Below, in pieces: positions 1-8,443 of a stretch of DNA of 64,000 nt. The position numbers and the translations under genes are program-made. Source of the DNA: Chryseosolibacter sp044507775 (GTDB lineage: Bacteria > Bacteroidota > Bacteroidia > Cytophagales > Cyclobacteriaceae); assembly GCA_044507775.1 (NCBI GenBank), contig JBIQIY010000003.1, forward strand, positions 186,001 to 250,000, in the 5' to 3' direction. The notes under the pieces are model-generated. The model made no database searches. It was not told the origin of the DNA and was given only the letters and a program-made list of their open reading frames with translations. How positions within the stretch are numbered: position 1 is the stretch's first letter; the number at the start of each line of letters is the position of its first letter.

Positions 1-152
1 GAGGACTACTTCTTCTAAGCGGGTTTCTCGTGCTGGACATCCCGGATCTGCTGTCGGAAGCGAAACGCCTGGGGCTTGCTGAGCTCCGCCGGGACGAACG
101 CGACACCTGGTCTGCGCTTCTGCTATCCAAGGTCACTGGCAAAACCGAGTGA
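1..152 (+). CDS. prmA: Ribosomal protein L11 methyltransferase, C-terminal end only (partial)
   Basis: An open frame runs in from the left edge and ends at a TGA at 150-152, giving about 49 residues. It starts with a hydrophobic strand ending LSGFL, continues with a helix, and has a DTWSALLL strand near the end. This order (L-L-S-G-F strand, helix, then W-x-x-L-L-L) is how PrmA-type methyltransferases of Bacteroidota end. PrmA trimethylates ribosomal protein L11 in the cytoplasm using S-adenosylmethionine. Only the C-terminal seventh or so is visible, so the SAM-binding motifs cannot be checked. The last 20 bases overlap the convergent hydrolase gene. The call rests on resemblance of the tail only. 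Confidence 0.5.
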   Translation, partial: GLLLLSGFLVLDIPDLLSEAKRLGLAELRRDERDTWSALLLSKVTGKTE

Positions 153-897
153 CAACTTCGACAAATTCCTTGGGTCTTTCGGCGGGCACCCAATGTCCAG
201 CGTCGAGCGTTTCAAATTGAGCAGCGGGAAAGATCTTCCTGATGCGATCAAAATCATGGTCTTTAATATAGTTGGAACGCGATCCGCGGATAAAAAGCGC
301 GGGCTTCTCAAACTTCCCTTCGAACTGCAGCGGCAGGCCGATATTGAGAATGTTTGCGGTCATCGAAGAAAGGTTGAGCTTCCATTTAAAACCGCCATCA
401 GGCTGGCGCTGAAGATTTTTTAGCAGGAATTGGCGGACGTCCACTTCGTCAACATATTTTGCCAACACTTCATCTGCCTCTTGCCTGCTGGTGATTTCAT
501 CAATGTTTATGGCGTTCAAACCCTTGAGAAACACGTAATCCTCCATGTTATAAGGCTTCGGTGCAATATCCACCACAATCACCTTCTGAAGCTTGTCAGG
601 ATGTCCCACCGCCAGATTCATGGCTACTTTCCCACCCATGGAATGACCTATGACAACGGGATTTGCAATACCATTATCCTCTATGAACTCAATGACATCC
701 TGGACCATGACAGGATAATCAAAGGCGTCGCCGTGTGGTGACTGACCATGGTTTCGAAGATCAACCGCATAAGTATGAAAACGCTCAGACAACATTCTCG
801 ACGATGTCAGCCAGTTGTCCGCGGAACCAAAAATGCCGTGCAGCATGACGAGCGGCTGCGAATTGCCCTTGCCTAATTCCCGGAAGTGAAGTTTCAT
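133..897 (-). CDS. Alpha/beta fold hydrolase (YbfF-like esterase)
   Basis: This is a 254-residue cytoplasmic alpha/beta hydrolase. An oxyanion-hole HGIFG lies at residues 20-24, the nucleophile elbow GHSMGG places the catalytic Ser at residue 86, and a C-terminal DAGHW supplies the catalytic His at about 235. The HGxFGSxxNW pattern near the N-terminus is typical of the YbfF esterase group. The physiological substrate is unknown. I start at the ATG at 897 because homologous sequence begins there; a longer frame to 942 adds a cysteine-rich stretch without family character. It overlaps the end of the plus-strand prmA-like gene tail to tail. Family is certain, substrate is not. Confidence 0.85.
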   Translation of the reverse strand: MKLHFRELGKGNSQPLVMLHGIFGSADNWLTSSRMLSERFHTYAVDLRNHGQSPHGDAFDYPVMVQDVIEFIEDNGIANPVVIGHSMGGKVAMNLAVGHPDKLQKVIVVDIAPKPYNMEDYVFLKGLNAINIDEITSRQEADEVLAKYVDEVDVRQFLLKNLQRQPDGGFKWKLNLSSMTANILNIGLPLQFEGKFEKPALFIRGSRSNYIKDHDFDRIRKIFPAAQFETLDAGHWVPAERPKEFVEVVTRFCQ

Positions 898-1022
898 GTC
901 GTTGGATTCAATGAATGCGCTAAAGTAACAATCGCATCTCATTTACAAGAATCTTTCAAGCGGGGGGAAATAATGTTTAAATCGGCTTTATATTTAGACC
1001 TTTTATTTTAACCGGCTTTTAG

Positions 1023-2255
1023 ATGGAGCTTTTAATGGGAAACTACAGGATTCAGGATGTTGATCTGATCGGGCTGACAAAAGAATTCGGCGCGCCGCTG
1101 TATGTGTATGACGCAGAGAAAATTGTTCATCAGCTGAGGACGCTGAAGACGGCGTTTTCCGCATCGGATGTAAAGATCAAATACGCGGCGAAGGCGCTGA
1201 CTAACCTGTCGATCCTGAAGCTTTTGAGAACATATGGATCAGACGTCGATGTCGTCTCAATCGAAGAAGCAAAGACTGCATTGCGTGCCGGCTTTAAACC
1301 CGCGCAGATCATGTTCACGCCCAGCGGTGTTGACTTCAGCGAAATAGAGGAGGGGGTCAGCCTTCATCTCACCATTAACCTCGACAACCTTTCCGCTCTC
1401 GAAAAGTTCGGACAGAAATATAAGAGCTCCTATCCCGCGAGCATTCGCCTGAATCCTCATATTATGGCGGGGGGTAACTACAAGATCTCGACAGGCCACA
1501 GTAATTCGAAGTTTGGTATCTCGGTGTTTCAGCTTCCGGAGATTCACGACGTAGTGAAGAAGTACCAGATCAAAGTAAACGGTCTGCACGTGCACACGGG
1601 CTCCGACATCACGGAGAGCGAAGTTTTTCTGAAGATGGCGGAAATACTCTTCGGTGTTGCTCGCGACTTCCCGGATCTGCGCTTCCTCGACTTTGGCAGC
1701 GGATTTAAAGTCGCTTACAAAGAAGGCGATATTGTCACAAACGTTTATGACCTTGGATTGAAATTGACCCGTGTCTTCAACGAGTTTTGCCAAAGCTATG
1801 GGCGGAAGCTTGAACTGCATTTTGAGCCGGGCAAGTTCATTGTGAGCGAAGCCGGAGTCCTGCTTGTGAAGGTCAACGTTGTTAAGTCGACTCCCTCGCT
1901 GACATTCGTCGGCGTGGACTCCGGTCTGAACCATCTCCTGCGACCTATGATGTATGACGCGTACCACGACATCGTCAACATTTCCAATCCGGAGGGTGGC
2001 CACAAGCTGTATACTGTTGTTGGCTACATTTGCGAAACTGATACGTTCGGCTCTGATCGCAAACTTAACGAAGTAAGAGAAGGGGATATCCTTGCCATAA
2101 AAAATGCCGGTGCGTACGGTTTTTCAATGTCTTCGAACTATAACTCGCGTTTACGACCCGCGGAAGTGCTGCTCCTCAACGGACAGGCACGATTGATCCG
2201 CGAACGGGAAAAGCTTGAAGACCTCTGGAAAAATCAACCCGATATTGAGTTTTAA
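1023..2255 (+). CDS. lysA: Diaminopimelate decarboxylase
   Basis: The 410-residue product is a fold type III PLP decarboxylase that converts meso-diaminopimelate to L-lysine, the last step of lysine synthesis. The PLP lysine is in KYAAKA (Lys57). Further family motifs are HVHTGSD, the phosphate-binding LDFGSGF, the EPGK substrate/PLP stretch, the CETDTFG active-site cysteine and a C-terminal GAYGFSM followed by N-x-R-x-R-P. The length is normal. An ATG at 1035 is an alternative start four codons in. No other lysine gene is adjacent. Upstream, TATATTTA at 989-996 is one base off the phylum -7 consensus and may be the promoter. Confidence 0.95.
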   Translation: MELLMGNYRIQDVDLIGLTKEFGAPLYVYDAEKIVHQLRTLKTAFSASDVKIKYAAKALTNLSILKLLRTYGSDVDVVSIEEAKTALRAGFKPAQIMFTPSGVDFSEIEEGVSLHLTINLDNLSALEKFGQKYKSSYPASIRLNPHIMAGGNYKISTGHSNSKFGISVFQLPEIHDVVKKYQIKVNGLHVHTGSDITESEVFLKMAEILFGVARDFPDLRFLDFGSGFKVAYKEGDIVTNVYDLGLKLTRVFNEFCQSYGRKLELHFEPGKFIVSEAGVLLVKVNVVKSTPSLTFVGVDSGLNHLLRPMMYDAYHDIVNISNPEGGHKLYTVVGYICETDTFGSDRKLNEVREGDILAIKNAGAYGFSMSSNYNSRLRPAEVLLLNGQARLIREREKLEDLWKNQPDIEF

Positions 2256-2359
2256 GCAAATTGACAATCGCCAAAGGTAAATCCGGACGAATCGAGGGGA
2301 TTTGGCATCGCCAACTTTTTTGCAACCAAGTTCGTTACCTTAGCACGATTTAAAACCTT

Positions 2360-4474
2360 ATGAAGCTTCGTCTCTGTACCCTCACTGTCTTCGTATTTCT
2401 AATTTCTCCGTTCCTGCTACGAGCGCAACTCCTCAAGCCGGCCAAGTGGAATATTCAGCTCTCGAAAACGCAGGCAAAGGCGGGCGATGAAATAGAGATC
2501 ATTTTCAACGCTACCATTGATGACAACTGGTACCTGTACGCAAATGATTTCGATCCGGACTGCGGTCCGATCCTGGCCGAACTGGAATTTCCGGAAACCG
2601 TCAACTTCGAGCTTGTAGGCGATCTGAAGGCGATTGATCCCCTCGAGAAGCATGAAGAAGTATTCGATTGCGACGTAAAGATCTTCAAGAAACACGGCGA
2701 ATTTCGCCAGCGCATAAGGGTTTTATCGGGTCCACTATCGATCTCCGGCTCGATCGAAGGACAGGTGTGCACGGAAGTTGATGGGAGTTGCGTCGGTTTC
2801 GTCGAAGACTTCGCTTTCAGTAACATTTCTGTGACGGGCAGCGCAAAGCCCAAAACTACGGAGCCAGCTGCAGTCGCTGAAAAAACGCAGTCGCCTTCCA
2901 AGGCCCAACAAGAAGCAACAACCGACAGCGACACTCTGAAGGAGATTGCAACGGCCGCTAAAACCGAAAACTTTAATGCATCTGCTGAAGGCCCTATAAT
3001 GGATCCTTCTATTCTTGAGGGCGAAGCGGCTGACAGCAGCAGTTCAATAGCCGGCTACATGCTGCTGGCATTTCTTCTGGGGTTGACTTCGCTCATCACA
3101 CCGTGTGTGTTTCCGATGATTCCGATGACGGTTACATTCTTTCTGAAAGACAATCAGACGAAAAGAGCGGGAATCCGCAAAGCTGCCTGGTTCGGCATTT
3201 CTATTGTCGTCATTTATACAATAGCCGGTACGTTGTTCGCCCTGTTGTTCGGAGCCGAGGGACTGAACGCACTGGCAACGCACTGGATCCCCAATCTCTT
3301 CGTGTTCTTTATTTTTATCTTCTTCGCCCTTGCTTTCCTCGGGCTATTCGAGATCAACGCTCCGTACAAACTGGTAAACAAGGCGGACCGCGCAGCCGAA
3401 AAAGGCGGGATGGCCGGGATCTTTTTTATGTCGGCTACCCTCGTACTCGTCTCCTTCTCCTGTACTCTTCCGATTGTCGGAAATGTGCTGGTCTTGTCAG
3501 CGGGTGGTGAAGTGATCAAGCCGGTCCTGGGGATGCTGGCCTACTCCGCCGCGTTCGCTATACCTTTCACCCTGTTTGCCGTGTTTCCGGAGTGGCTCAA
3601 AGGTCTGCCTAAATCCGGTGGTTGGCTCAACACGGTGAAAGTCACTCTCGGATTACTGGAGTTAGCCCTGGCGTTGAAGTTCCTCAGCATCGCGGATCAG
3701 ACTTATCACTGGGGTCTTTTGGACCGCGACCTGAACATCGCCATCTGGATCGTCATTTTTACAGTTCTGGGATTTTACTTTCTGGGCAAAATCCGCATGC
3801 CTGGCGATTCTGTGGTCGACAAGGTATCCGTACCGCGGTTGATGATGGCGATTGCCACGTTCACCTTTGTCGTTTATCTCATTCCCGGATTATGGGGCGC
3901 ACCCCTGAAAGCGCTGGCAGGATATCTTCCTCCCATGTATACTCACGATTTTGACCTCGTGTCTATGAACCGCGTAACCGATAACGAGATCTGTGAAGAC
4001 CCGAAGTACGCGGACTTTCTGCATCTGCCGCACGGCCTGGATGGCTATTTCGACTATGAACAGGCACTCGCCTGCGCCCGCGAGCAAAACAAGCCACTCT
4101 TCATCGATTTTACAGGACACGGATGCACAAACTGTCGGGAGATGGAGGCCAACGTTTGGTCCGACCCCAAGGTCCTGGAACGCCTGAAAAACGATTTTGT
4201 GGTGGTGGCGCTTTACGTGGATGACAAGACCCAGCTTCCTGAATCCGAGTGGTACACTTCAACCCACGACAACAAAGTGAAGAAGACCATTGGCAAACAG
4301 AACGCCGATCTTCAGATCACACGGCTGAATAATAACGCGCAGCCTTTCTACGTTCTCGTCGGAAAAGACGAGCGTGTGCTGGCGTGGCCTTACGGGTATG
4401 ACAAGGATGTAGAAGACTTCGTAAATTTTCTGGAAACAGGCAAAAAAACTTACAATAAGCTATACTTAAACTAA
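2360..4474 (+). CDS. dsbD: Thiol:disulfide interchange protein DsbD
   Basis: This 704-residue inner-membrane protein carries electrons from cytoplasmic thioredoxin to periplasmic thiol proteins. A signal peptide (about 1-23) precedes a periplasmic immunoglobulin-like domain (about 24-160), a Thr/Ala/Glu-rich linker, a multi-pass membrane domain (about 230-530) and a C-terminal thioredoxin-like domain. The membrane cysteine pair is visible as PCVFP (Cys249) and SCTLP (Cys368), and the C-terminal domain has CTNC (Cys589 and Cys592) within FTGHGCTNC. All three parts match the DsbD family. The gene appears to stand alone, with a 183-base gap to the next gene. Confidence 0.93.
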   Translation: MKLRLCTLTVFVFLISPFLLRAQLLKPAKWNIQLSKTQAKAGDEIEIIFNATIDDNWYLYANDFDPDCGPILAELEFPETVNFELVGDLKAIDPLEKHEEVFDCDVKIFKKHGEFRQRIRVLSGPLSISGSIEGQVCTEVDGSCVGFVEDFAFSNISVTGSAKPKTTEPAAVAEKTQSPSKAQQEATTDSDTLKEIATAAKTENFNASAEGPIMDPSILEGEAADSSSSIAGYMLLAFLLGLTSLITPCVFPMIPMTVTFFLKDNQTKRAGIRKAAWFGISIVVIYTIAGTLFALLFGAEGLNALATHWIPNLFVFFIFIFFALAFLGLFEINAPYKLVNKADRAAEKGGMAGIFFMSATLVLVSFSCTLPIVGNVLVLSAGGEVIKPVLGMLAYSAAFAIPFTLFAVFPEWLKGLPKSGGWLNTVKVTLGLLELALALKFLSIADQTYHWGLLDRDLNIAIWIVIFTVLGFYFLGKIRMPGDSVVDKVSVPRLMMAIATFTFVVYLIPGLWGAPLKALAGYLPPMYTHDFDLVSMNRVTDNEICEDPKYADFLHLPHGLDGYFDYEQALACAREQNKPLFIDFTGHGCTNCREMEANVWSDPKVLERLKNDFVVVALYVDDKTQLPESEWYTSTHDNKVKKTIGKQNADLQITRLNNNAQPFYVLVGKDERVLAWPYGYDKDVEDFVNFLETGKKTYNKLYLN

Positions 4475-4615
4475 AGTTCACATACCGCTGAAAAAGCCCA
4501 TTTTGGGCAATTTCCAGGTTTGGTCCCTCCCATTTTCGTTTAAACAGTATTAGATATATCTTTGAAAAAGAGGCATTTCCACATAAGTGGGGAAATGAAG
4601 TTTTGACATTCTGTT

Positions 4616-4623
4616 TATATTTG
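4616..4623 (+). promoter_or_regulatory. Candidate Bacteroidota -7 promoter element
   Basis: TATATTTG matches the phylum -7 consensus TAnnTTTG exactly. Its last base lies 34 bases before the ATG of the M23 peptidase gene, inside a gap of 183 bases. No well-spaced -33 TTTG is visible, so this is a candidate only. Confidence 0.4.
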
Positions 4624-4657
4624 AGCTTCGCACTAATTTTTTAATCTTACTCGTGAC

Positions 4658-5959
4658 ATGGTAAAAAAACTTTTTGGCTTCATTGCCTTCCTGGCCCTTG
4701 GCGGTGCCCTCCTTTTGCTGAACAGACATTACAATCCTACCTCATCCAGTACCGCGCAGGCAGCGATGACACCCGACACAACAGAAGTAGCTCCTGTTGA
4801 AGAGAAGGAACCCAAAATGCTATATGGGATGGTGCTGCAGGATGATCATGTCGTCATCGAAGACAAGATCCGGCGCAACCAGTTCCTGGGAGATATCCTT
4901 CAGGAATACAACGTACCGGCTAAGCTCATCCACCAGGTATCGCAATTGTCGAGAAAAGTTTTTGATCCCCGCAAGATCACGCCGAACACCAAGTACACGC
5001 TCATTTGCAAGGAGGACTCTATCACAAAAGCCAAGGCGTTCGTGTACGAGCCCAACCCGATCGACTACATTGTTTTCCTGTTTGGCGACTCTCTGTCTGT
5101 GAACGTGGGTCAGCGCGAAGTAACATCCGTTGAGAAAACGGTCAGCGGCGTCATCTACTCCAGCCTTTCTGAGACCATGGAGAAACTCGGCATGCCTGCA
5201 GACCTTACCAACCGCTTCGTTGACATCTTTGGATGGCAGGTGGATTTTCAGCGATTACAGGCCGGCGACAAATTCAAACTGATCTATGAAGAACAACAGG
5301 TTGAAGGCGTCTCAATTGGCATCGGCAAGATCGACGCGATCTACTTCGAACATTTCGACCAACCCTATTACGCATTCCCCTTTGATCAAGGCGATGGCAT
5401 TGACTACTTCGACGAAGAAGGCAAGAGCCTCAGAAAAGCACTGCTGAAATATCCCATTGAATTCACCCGGATAAGCTCGCGTTTCAACCGCCACCGCTTT
5501 CACCCCGTGCAAAAGCGATACAAGGCGCACCTCGGAACTGACTTTGCAGCGCCAACAGGTACACCTATCCGTTCTGTAGGAGACGGCATTGTTCTCGAAG
5601 CTCGCTACAAATCAAACAATGGAAACTACGTGAAGATCCGTCATAACGCGACCTACACAACGCAATATCTCCATATGTCGAAGATCGCCTCAGGCCTTCA
5701 TCCCGGTGACCGCGTTCGCCAGGGACAGACGATCGGTTTCGTGGGCAGCACAGGCCTCGCGACGGGCCCGCACCTCTGTTATCGCTTCTGGAAAAACGGC
5801 GTTCAGGTTGATGCGCTCCGCGTAGAATTGCCCGCGTCACAGCCGGTGAAGGAAGATCAGCTCGTTTCATTCGACGCTGTGAAAGAAACCCTGATCGAAA
5901 AACTTAACGTTATACCTTTCCCTAAAGAAGAGGCAGATTCGTTCGCCTCGCTCGAATAG
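4658..5959 (+). CDS. M23 family (LytM-like) cell-wall metallopeptidase
   Basis: This 433-residue protein has an N-terminal membrane anchor or signal (about residues 5-24), a linker, a middle OapA/LysM-like region and a C-terminal LytM domain (about 270-400) expected to cut or bind peptidoglycan cross-bridges in the periplasm. The zinc ligands His291 and Asp295 are in HLGTD, and His339 is in YLHMS. The usual final H-x-H is HLC here (His372, Cys374), so a cysteine takes the place of the second histidine, normally the third zinc ligand. The rest of that block (TGPH, then YRFWKNG) is well formed. It may be an active enzyme with an altered site or a regulatory, EnvC/NlpD-like activator. Confidence 0.85.
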   Translation: MVKKLFGFIAFLALGGALLLLNRHYNPTSSSTAQAAMTPDTTEVAPVEEKEPKMLYGMVLQDDHVVIEDKIRRNQFLGDILQEYNVPAKLIHQVSQLSRKVFDPRKITPNTKYTLICKEDSITKAKAFVYEPNPIDYIVFLFGDSLSVNVGQREVTSVEKTVSGVIYSSLSETMEKLGMPADLTNRFVDIFGWQVDFQRLQAGDKFKLIYEEQQVEGVSIGIGKIDAIYFEHFDQPYYAFPFDQGDGIDYFDEEGKSLRKALLKYPIEFTRISSRFNRHRFHPVQKRYKAHLGTDFAAPTGTPIRSVGDGIVLEARYKSNNGNYVKIRHNATYTTQYLHMSKIASGLHPGDRVRQGQTIGFVGSTGLATGPHLCYRFWKNGVQVDALRVELPASQPVKEDQLVSFDAVKETLIEKLNVIPFPKEEADSFASLE

Positions 5960-6039
5960 GTCATTTGAACGTCCCAGGATTAGGATCGACAATTTTCTTT
6001 GACTTTTTTTGTTAAAGAAAGAACTGTTGATCCTTTTTC

Positions 6040-8334
6040 ATGAGGCGATTTCAGGCGACTTTATGTATAACCCTGCTTTTTTTCACCGCGTATGGCCAGG
6101 AGGTCGGCCTGGTGCTGAGCGGTGGCGCCGCGAAAGGGCTGGCACACGTCGGGGTGCTGAAAGCCCTGGAGGAGAATGAAATTCCCATAGACTACATCGT
6201 CGGAACATCCATGGGCGGAATCATTGCCGGGTGTTACGCCGCGGGCATGAGCCCGGATCAGATCGAAAATATGGCGCTGTCGGAGCAGTTCCTAAGGCTC
6301 GTGAACGGCATGCCGGAAAAGGGCTTCAACTACTTCTACCATCAAAGTGAAGACAATCCGCACTTTCTCAAGCTGAATCTCTCGCTGGATTCGATCCTGA
6401 ACCTTCAGTTGAATACGAGTATCGCCAGCGACGTGTCGCTGAATTTCGCGCTGGCCGATATGTTTGCGCAAGCCACCGCCATTTCCAACAATAACTTCGA
6501 CAGCCTGTTCATTCCTCTTCGGGTTGTCGCCGCCGACATTTTCACTCAGAACGAAGTCATCCTCGGTGACGGGATTCTCAGCGATGCACTCCGCGCAACG
6601 CAGACTGTTCCCTTCTTTTACAATCCTATTCGCGTCGACGGAAAATACCTCTTCGACGGCGGGGTCTACAATAACTTTCCCGTCGACGTCGCGCAGAAAG
6701 AATTCAGCCCCGATGTGATCATCGGCTCCAACGTATCCTCTAAAATCTACAACGATTATCCGTACAGCCTCGATGAAAAACTCATCGCCAATTCACTGAT
6801 CTTTCTGTTGCTGGATAAATCAGATCCCGCCAGCGTCCCGGAAAACGGCGTCTACATTCAGCCTAATCTCAAAGGATACACATCCTTTGATTTCGCGGAT
6901 GCGAAGAGTCTCATCGACAGCGGGTATGCGCAGACCTTGCGGCAGATTGACGAGATAAAGAAAAAGGTTGCCGGCCGGGTCACTTGCGAGGAGATCACCG
7001 CGAGACGCAACGCCTTCAATAACCGCACACCGCCGATGGTTTTCGACAAACTGTCATTCGAAGGCTTTAACCGGAAACAGAGAAGGTACATATCGCGCAT
7101 TTTCAAATACAACGAGAAAAATGCGCACTCTTTTCACTACACGCAGGCAAAGCACGGGTACTTCAGGCTTGTCTCTGAAGATTATTTCAGCAACGTTTAT
7201 CCAAACATTCTTTTTGACCGCTCGCGGCAGGCGTACGAACTCAGACTCACGCGACGGCCGCAAAAAAATTTCCAGGTTGATTTCGGCGGCGTCATTGCTA
7301 CCCGGAATATCAGCAACATCTACCTCGGCCTGAATTTTTTCAATTTCAACAATCAACTGCTTCACATTTATACCGGCTTTCAAACGGGGAATTTTTACAA
7401 GAGCGCTGACATCAAGACGCGCCTCGACTTTCCCTTTCAGTTCTACCTCGAGCCGTACCTCGGATTTAACAGCTGGGACTTCCTGCAGACCGACGACCTG
7501 TTGTATGAAGTGAGCCGGCCCACCGTACTCCGTCGTGTGAACCGGAAGTTCGGGTTTAACATCGGGTGGCCGCTGGGAAACCAGTTCAAGGGCGTCCTTC
7601 GCGCGGAGGGATTCAACAACCGCGATAGCTACGTGAATGGCGATGTGTTTGTCAGCTCTGATACCCTTGACATTCTCCGGACACTGGGGATCAAGGGAGA
7701 ACTCGCATTTACAACGAATACACTCAACCGGAAACAGTACGCCAATTCCGGAAAATACTTCAACTTTGCGCTTCAGTACTTCAACCTGGAAGAAGATTTT
7801 CATCCGGGCAGTACCTCTGTTGAAATAAGTCAGAGTCGCGCGAACCATCAATGGTTCCGATTCAAGGCAACCGCCGAACAATATTTTAAAGCGGGATGGT
7901 ATCGTCCCGGATACTTTGCACAAGCGGTTTTCTCGAATCAACCGTTCTTCCGGAATTATTATGGCACCCTGATCAATACGCCGGGCTTTAATCCCATCCA
8001 GGACAGCCCTACGCTGATGCTCGACAATTTCAGGGCCTTCAACTTTGTAGCTGGTGGCTTCCGCAACGTCTTCACACTGCGCAATCGACTCGATCTTCGG
8101 CTCGAGGCGTATGTCTTCAAACCGATCGAATATCTGCAGCAAGGAATGAATCAGGAAGCCGTGGTGATTGAGGATCTCAGGACAGTATATTTTGCGAGCA
8201 CCGCCGGCCTCGTCATGCATTCCCCACTGGGCCCGGTATCCCTGAGCGTAAACTATTACGATGACAAGCAGAATCAACTGGGGGTCCTGTTGCACATCGG
8301 ATACCTCCTGTACAACAAACATTCTCTCAACTGA
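6040..8334 (+). CDS. Patatin-like phospholipase with C-terminal outer-membrane barrel
   Basis: This 764-residue protein has a signal peptide (about 1-19) followed at once by a patatin domain. The oxyanion glycine loop SGGAAKG is near residue 27, the nucleophile is in GTSMGG (Ser57), and the catalytic Asp206 is in FDGG. A POTRA-like segment (about 330-400) and a long beta-strand-rich C-terminus with alternating aromatic residues follow, which resembles an Omp85-type barrel. This is the architecture of PlpD-type (type Vd) autotransporters. In Bacteroidota such proteins are outer-membrane attached, and cleavage of the patatin domain cannot be judged from sequence. The start is the first ATG, just before the hydrophobic signal. 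Confidence 0.9.
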   Translation: MRRFQATLCITLLFFTAYGQEVGLVLSGGAAKGLAHVGVLKALEENEIPIDYIVGTSMGGIIAGCYAAGMSPDQIENMALSEQFLRLVNGMPEKGFNYFYHQSEDNPHFLKLNLSLDSILNLQLNTSIASDVSLNFALADMFAQATAISNNNFDSLFIPLRVVAADIFTQNEVILGDGILSDALRATQTVPFFYNPIRVDGKYLFDGGVYNNFPVDVAQKEFSPDVIIGSNVSSKIYNDYPYSLDEKLIANSLIFLLLDKSDPASVPENGVYIQPNLKGYTSFDFADAKSLIDSGYAQTLRQIDEIKKKVAGRVTCEEITARRNAFNNRTPPMVFDKLSFEGFNRKQRRYISRIFKYNEKNAHSFHYTQAKHGYFRLVSEDYFSNVYPNILFDRSRQAYELRLTRRPQKNFQVDFGGVIATRNISNIYLGLNFFNFNNQLLHIYTGFQTGNFYKSADIKTRLDFPFQFYLEPYLGFNSWDFLQTDDLLYEVSRPTVLRRVNRKFGFNIGWPLGNQFKGVLRAEGFNNRDSYVNGDVFVSSDTLDILRTLGIKGELAFTTNTLNRKQYANSGKYFNFALQYFNLEEDFHPGSTSVEISQSRANHQWFRFKATAEQYFKAGWYRPGYFAQAVFSNQPFFRNYYGTLINTPGFNPIQDSPTLMLDNFRAFNFVAGGFRNVFTLRNRLDLRLEAYVFKPIEYLQQGMNQEAVVIEDLRTVYFASTAGLVMHSPLGPVSLSVNYYDDKQNQLGVLLHIGYLLYNKHSLN

Positions 8335-8443
8335 TCTCGGAAAACCCGGTCAGCCTTCCTTGTATTTTAATTGCAGCTGTTCCAACCGGCAATGTGATTT
8401 TTTTCTTAAGTTTATCCTCTAAAATAAACCTCATCGGGCCACC

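Noticed and set aside
1257..2003. 248-codon frame antisense to lysA
   Set aside because: It is opposite a complete diaminopimelate decarboxylase with all motifs and shows no recognisable domain.
4475..4540. GCCCATTTTGGGC hairpin after dsbD as a terminator
   Set aside because: The stem has only five pairs and no T-run follows on the plus strand.
7054..8322. 422-codon frame antisense to the patatin gene
   Set aside because: It is a shadow in the opposite strand of a well-supported gene with catalytic motifs and has no domain of its own.
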